Source: Polymyxa betae
Taxonomy: Eukaryota > Endomyxa > Phytomyxea > Plasmodiophorida > Plasmodiophoridae
DNA length: 64,000 bases
Direction: 5' to 3'
NCBI GenBank assembly: GCA_003693705.1
Contig: RBZT01000424.1
Coordinates: forward strand, 52,090-116,089
Shown: in pieces, positions 60,105-64,000 of the stretch
Layout: every line of letters begins with the position of its first letter
How positions within the stretch are numbered: the stretch's first letter is position 1
The notes under the pieces: generated by a model
Told to the model about the DNA's origin: nothing
Databases searched by the model: none
The model's input: only the letters and a program-made list of their open reading frames with translations
Position numbers and translations under genes: made by a program

Positions 60105-60675
60105 TTATAGCTTTTTGCCTTTCCAAGCTTCATATGCGCGGGGTTGATCTGGGGTTCGGTTAAGATAATGTCCAGGTGGGTAATATGCTTCGGCGGTGAA
60201 TGTTTTGTTATCTTCATATGGAAGTTCCCAATCGTTATGCTTTAGCTTCGCCTGTAAATATGACGGTATCAAATTCATGAGTATTTGCATGTGCACCGGA
60301 GCACAAACCTCATCTGGAGTCTTATCAGTCATGTAGTGGAGCCTAACAGCATCAATGAGATCAGTTTAGCGATTTCATTAAACTACATACCATGGATGCC
60401 AATCAGGAGTCACCTACACAGCAGAAGAACTTAGCCAATCGAATGAATATGCAGCAAACAAAAGTTACCTGGCTAGCATCGTAATAGTATGGATTAGCAT
60501 ATTTGACCCAACGTGTTCGTCCAGGTTGCTCATGCAGAGATTCGTAGTAGCGGTTGCCATTGACATCCTGACCTTTGAAAACACCGACTTTGAATTCATT
60601 GGTCATTCGTAATGTCTGAAAAGCCTGTTTTAGACCAACTCGACGAATGTACTGTATGAGAGGACTGATAGCCAT
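60105..60675 (-). CDS. NDUFA12: Mitochondrial complex I subunit NDUFA12 (B17.2)
   Basis: Accessory subunit of NADH:ubiquinone oxidoreductase in the inner mitochondrial membrane. Exons (minus): 60675-60469, 60413-60391, 60342-60309 and 60251-60105; introns 48-57 nt; 136 residues. Landmarks: KVGVFKGQDVNGNRYYESL, RTRWVKY, the VTPDWHPWLHYMTD block assembled across two introns, and YPPGHYLNRTP. A 57-nt in-frame segment (60252-60308) is read as an intron because its removal restores the family spacing; retaining it would add 19 residues. Confidence 0.93.
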
Positions 60676-60873
60676 ACTACTTAGAAGATATGATAGACAA
60701 TGGTGTGTGTTGATCTCTGTTGATATTACAGAATACAGAGTACTCGCGATACTACGGGTTTATGTTAGCATCACTCATGTATACTGCATGTTACTTTACT
60801 ACCACTTACTAACATGTTTATTATACTATTCAGTATCATACATAGATCCATGTCTCTTCACTTCAATATATTC

Positions 60874-61992
60874 TCATGATTCGGGAATTACTGCCACATT
60901 CTGCTTAGGTTCAATAACGATCACAGGCCTTTGCTGCACGAGGCGACCGTTGCTATCACAAACAGCTTTATAATCGATCAACGAAAGAACTTGTTTCCGA
61001 CGAAAGAACAACCGATAGTTCTGACAGCAAGTCCTTGGAGGGTCATATAGTGAGTTCATATCAATACCCTTTACATGTTCAGCAGTTGTTCTTCCAGTAG
61101 CAATCAGCCATGCATGATACAATGCTAATGGAATCAATGCCCATAACAGTAGGAATATCAATATCACATTGGAACATGCTACAATCCCTTTCCTGTTTTC
61201 ATCAATCAATCAGTTTTCATTCAGAAAGACAAGGAACCAATTTTACGTTGTATCATTGTCACCCCATTTGTTAAATAATCTGATACATGTTAATAGCCCT
61301 GAGAGGAAGTAGTAAACCCCATATGCAGCTTTACAAAGGTTCTGTTATCAGTGAATTGATAAGAGGTTCAGGGATTTATTACCTGAAAGCCACACAAACA
61401 GTATATAATACTGGTAATTTCTGAGTCCAATACAGTTGGATATCCCTGAATACAGATCAGATATATGTTCTAATCTCGCATAATAGAAGTAATAGTTACA
61501 TGGACAGTAATGATCCATCTCCAGAACACAACAATCAATTTCTTTGCAATGTCGTGCTCGAACTGGCTTCCAGTGCAGGCATGTATAACACCAATGTAAT
61601 GAAATCTGATGATTTCCAATCTGAATCAGTGGAGCTGTAGATATCACTGAGTTCTGTGTTCGTGCTGATCTCGGAATGATTCCTGGATCCGTTAGACTAG
61701 CTCGTAGCAACACAAATGCCTGTATTATTACAAAAATAATATTGCAGATGATTTGCCATGTGGACCAATCATCAGTCCAGGCAGACATTATTGGTATGAC
61801 TATTACTAACAGAAATGATAGAATAAGCATTTGTGGATCTGGACCTATTAGACACCGACCTGGATATCATTCGGTATAATATTGTTCAAGGATGAATATG
61901 CCTGTAATACCTGCACAAACAAGTCGATTACGACCAGGCCAAGCGTAGAGAAGTATAGAATGTGTTGTGTTCCGATCATCTTCAAGATCCAT
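60874..61992 (-). CDS. DHHC-family protein S-acyltransferase with a DHYC active site
   Basis: Four-helix membrane enzyme that palmitoylates proteins. Exons (minus): 61992-61911, 61859-61500, 61445-61383, 61328-61247 and 61192-60874; 301 residues. Landmarks: WPGRNRLVCAGRCLIGPDPQ, two helices, the DPG motif (TDPGIIPR), the cysteine-rich domain ending [20 protein letters not shown] (joined by a 54-nt intron inside CPW), two more helices, and TTAEHVKG, the conserved TTxE motif. The catalytic Cys is present, but His-3 of DHHC is Tyr, and in HCKEIDCCVLEM one zinc-ligand cysteine is displaced by two residues. DHYC forms are known and can be active (for example yeast Akr1). Confidence 0.92.
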
Positions 61993-62189
61993 TCACTTTC
62001 CAGTTAACAATCATGTACAGGTAATGTTTTTTCTGTAACTACAGCTTGGTCATCAGTAATTTCGGGTACTTATCGCTCTCAATCTCAGGGACAAGACATT
62101 TGCGAATTGAAATGCAAATCGACATTGGTATGAGAAATATTAGTGCTGATGTAATAGTGTACAGATGTAATAGAGTAAAGAAATTAGAT

Positions 62190-63400
62190 AAGAGCAACTC
62201 CACCGCTGGGAGCTAAAGCTATTAATGCGGATTTTTGCGCGGAGATTTTTAGCTCTGGCGATTAGTTCACCGCGTTGAAAAAGCTATGCTGCTGCACTGC
62301 ATCTATACAATTTCGATATGACGTTTTTTGAAGACGTAATGTTCCGCGCCCGTCAGCAGGCTATGATGGACGATGATATAGAGGAATTCCTTCTCACTGA
62401 TTGTGACGCGAAGTTTTTATTTTTACTTTTAATTGTTTATTCTGCTACTGATATATGAGGTTTCCCCTAACCTCTCTGCGGACACCGCAACCGCTTCTCC
62501 TTTCTAATAATACAACTAGAGTTCTTTGTCTCTCTCTCAAAACGTATCTATTTCGTCTCTCTTTCATCTCTCTTTGTAATTGGTTTTCCGACCCCTGGTC
62601 GTCTTACTGATCTAAAATCTAGCGACAGCGAAGAGGAGCCTAACTTCGGCGGATCTGTTATTGAACGAGCTCCCAATAAGGACCGTGATTTCGCTGAGGG
62701 TCATCGGCGTATTTATATGGATTACTTCGCTGAACGACCTGTTTATGGTGCAAGACTCTTTCGTCGTTGTCTTCGAATGCGTCGAGCCTTGTTTCTGCGA
62801 ATAACGGCTGGAATACGAGAGTACGATGATTACTTTCAGAGAAAGAAGAACGCTTTTTGGGAACCTGGACTGTCAACATTACAAAAAGCTGTAGCGGCGA
62901 TGCTAATTCTAGCGTATGGATGCGCCTACGACGCTGTTGATGAAAATGTCAGAATCGTGGAATCTACAGCTAGCGAATGCCTGGCCCGGTTCTGTAAAGC
63001 ATTTATTAAAAAAATCGGCGACGAGTACCTTCGTTCCCTGACTGTCGAAGACCTCCAAAGAATAATGCAGGAAAACGTTAAGCGGGGATTTCCAGACATG
63101 GTTGGATAGACTGACTGCTATAACTGGAAATGGAAGAACTGACCGAGAGCTTGGCAAGGATCATACCGAGGCATCAGAGGAACTTGCATTGTTCTCGAGG
63201 CCGCTGTGTCCTATGACCTTTGGTTTGGGCATGCCTTTTTCGGTATGCCAGGATTTTGAGCGACATCAATGTTCTGCAGCGGTCTCCATTGCTGCATTCT
63301 TTGTTGGATGGTGTATCAGATATTAGAGGTTCTCAAAAAACCTCCGTACGCAGTATGGTGCATATTATCTGATTCTATAAAATGCTAAGACCAGTATAAT
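62190..63400 (+). mobile_element. Approximate extent of a PIF/Harbinger-like DNA transposon remnant
   Basis: The transposase pseudogene sits in DNA with no other gene. The left limit is a guess at GAGCAACTCCACCGCTGGG (about 62190), which resembles the ends of some PIF/Harbinger elements and is preceded by TAA, the usual type of 3-bp target duplication. No inverted partner was seen before the window ends, so the right edge is undefined. Confidence 0.4.
62318..63372 (+). pseudogene. Decayed PIF/Harbinger-like transposase
   Basis: From about 62590 the plus strand reads a transposase of the PIF/Harbinger group (the plant-transposon/HARBI1-type nuclease): RDFAEGHRR, DYFAERPVYGARLFRRCLRM, PGLSTLQKAVAAMLILAYG, DEYLRSLTVEDLQRIMQ and RGFPDMVG. 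The frame then hits TAG at 63107 and TGA at 63140, while homologous sequence continues (a DC-W-W block, SYDLWFGHAFFG). A one-base frameshift near 63255 follows, after which DINVLQRSPLLHSLLDG is read in another frame to 63372. An ATG frame at 62318 (MTFFEDVMFRARQQAMMDDD) may be its first exon. Two stops and a frameshift in the catalytic half make an active enzyme unlikely. Terminal inverted repeats were not found. Confidence 0.8.
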
Positions 63401-63453
63401 TACTAACAGTCTGGACTGTGTAGTGGGCGGTTCCGGAAAGTCAAAGATTTCTT

Positions 63454-63575
63454 AACTAAAATTTAGGTTTAGTATTCTGAGCTCGTCACACAGTGGCAGA
63501 TTTTTAGTCTTTTGAACTAAACGCCTTGATTTAGATCACGATGCGGCCTCCTGATTCAAACCTAAATTTAGTTTT
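63454..63575. repeat. Imperfect inverted repeat, possible MITE-like element
   Basis: ACTAAAATTTAGGTTT at about 63455-63470 is repeated in inverse orientation as AAACCTAAATTTAGT at about 63558-63572, with one base of length difference. The roughly 120-bp unit could form a hairpin or be a small non-autonomous element. Confidence 0.45.
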
Positions 63576-64000
63576 CTAATTATATTCTGCTGTTTTTTGG
63601 GAATTTTTTCAAGTAAAATGAATATTCAACGTTCTGATTTTTATTCTGCGAGTTTTGGAAACACGAACGAGGCATCCTGTTGAAGGTGTGGCATATATAC
63701 AGTCTGGATCTGGTTGATGCCCAGCAACCTAGCACGAAGTGTCAAGACAAGGGAGAGGAGGAATACGACGATACAAGACTAATCGAGTATTGAATGAGAG
63801 AAGGGAAAACAACAGGAAGACATTGCACCGGAGGTGCGTGGCGGACTAAATTATGTATGGACTAAATTATGTTATGTTATGTCACTGTCAGTATTATGTG
63901 ATGGACTAAATTATGTTATGTTATGTCACTGTCAGTCAAGACATGACATTGTCCCCGACCGAATCGGAGAACATCTCTGGATGTTGACGTTTACGCCAGT
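63576..64000. other. Non-coding right end of window
   Basis: No gene was seen. The only structure noticed is the 44-bp tandem duplication. Confidence 0.4.
63845..63938 (+). repeat. Short tandem duplication, period 44 bp
   Basis: GGACTAAATTATGTTATGTT followed by ATGTCACTGTCAGT occurs at 63859-63892 and again at 63903-63936. A partial third copy (GGACTAAATTATGTATGG) starts at 63843. This is a recent local duplication in non-coding DNA. Confidence 0.7.

Overview
This is a gene-dense piece of eukaryotic nuclear genome. Almost every gene is cut by very small introns. In the reconstructions below most are 43-60 nt, with the standard genetic code and GT-AG ends but loosely conserved 5' splice sites. 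Housekeeping genes are recognisable as eukaryotic: PCNA, a tRNA-dihydrouridine synthase, the exosome subunit RRP41, EMC5, a DDX5/Dbp2-type helicase, LSM5, DNA polymerase epsilon, Exo70, ELL, a SET1-like methyltransferase and NDUFA12. BBS2 and DRC1 (nexin-dynein regulatory complex) are ciliary or flagellar proteins, so the organism makes a motile cilium at some stage. A free-living or zoosporic protist, a rhizarian (for example a plasmodiophorid-like parasite) or a chytrid-like organism would fit. The sequence alone does not decide between them. The mobile element is a decayed PIF/Harbinger-like transposase, and short TTTAGGG-type motifs occur.

Layout. 1-5.1 kb: a divergent DUS/PCNA pair, a small coiled-coil gene and an 851-residue helical orphan. 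5.4-10.9 kb: small or unresolved genes in AT-rich DNA, an SDR-type NAD(P)-binding protein and a 410-residue orphan. 11-16.8 kb: a kinesin motor, an IQ-motif helical protein and an acidic disordered protein. 16.8-21.2 kb: RRP41, EMC5 (divergent) and the DEAD-box helicase. 21.3-26.4 kb: a 614-residue repeat protein, a multi-ubiquitin-like protein apparently fused to the RNA polymerase subunit RPABC4, and a coiled-coil protein. 26.5-30 kb: LSM5 and BBS2. 30.3-40.3 kb: POLE and an acyl-protein thioesterase, tail to tail. 40.6-45.5 kb: DRC1, a basic disordered protein, a PEN-2-like membrane protein and a TLDc protein. 45.6-54.2 kb: Exo70, an ankyrin protein, a 450-residue orphan, an ASA1/GNB1L-like WD40 protein and a TPR protein. 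54.7-62 kb: ELL, SET1, NDUFA12 and a DHHC-type palmitoyltransferase. 62.2-64 kb: the transposase pseudogene and repeats.

Neighbouring genes are arranged as divergent pairs sharing promoters of about 120-750 bp and as convergent pairs with 35-70 bp between stop codons. They form no obvious pathway cluster. Exon coordinates were derived by hand from reading-frame continuity and GT-AG sites. Where a family was recognised, they were also checked against its expected length. The most unusual gene is the ubiquitin-like/RPABC4 fusion at 24.3-25.7 kb.
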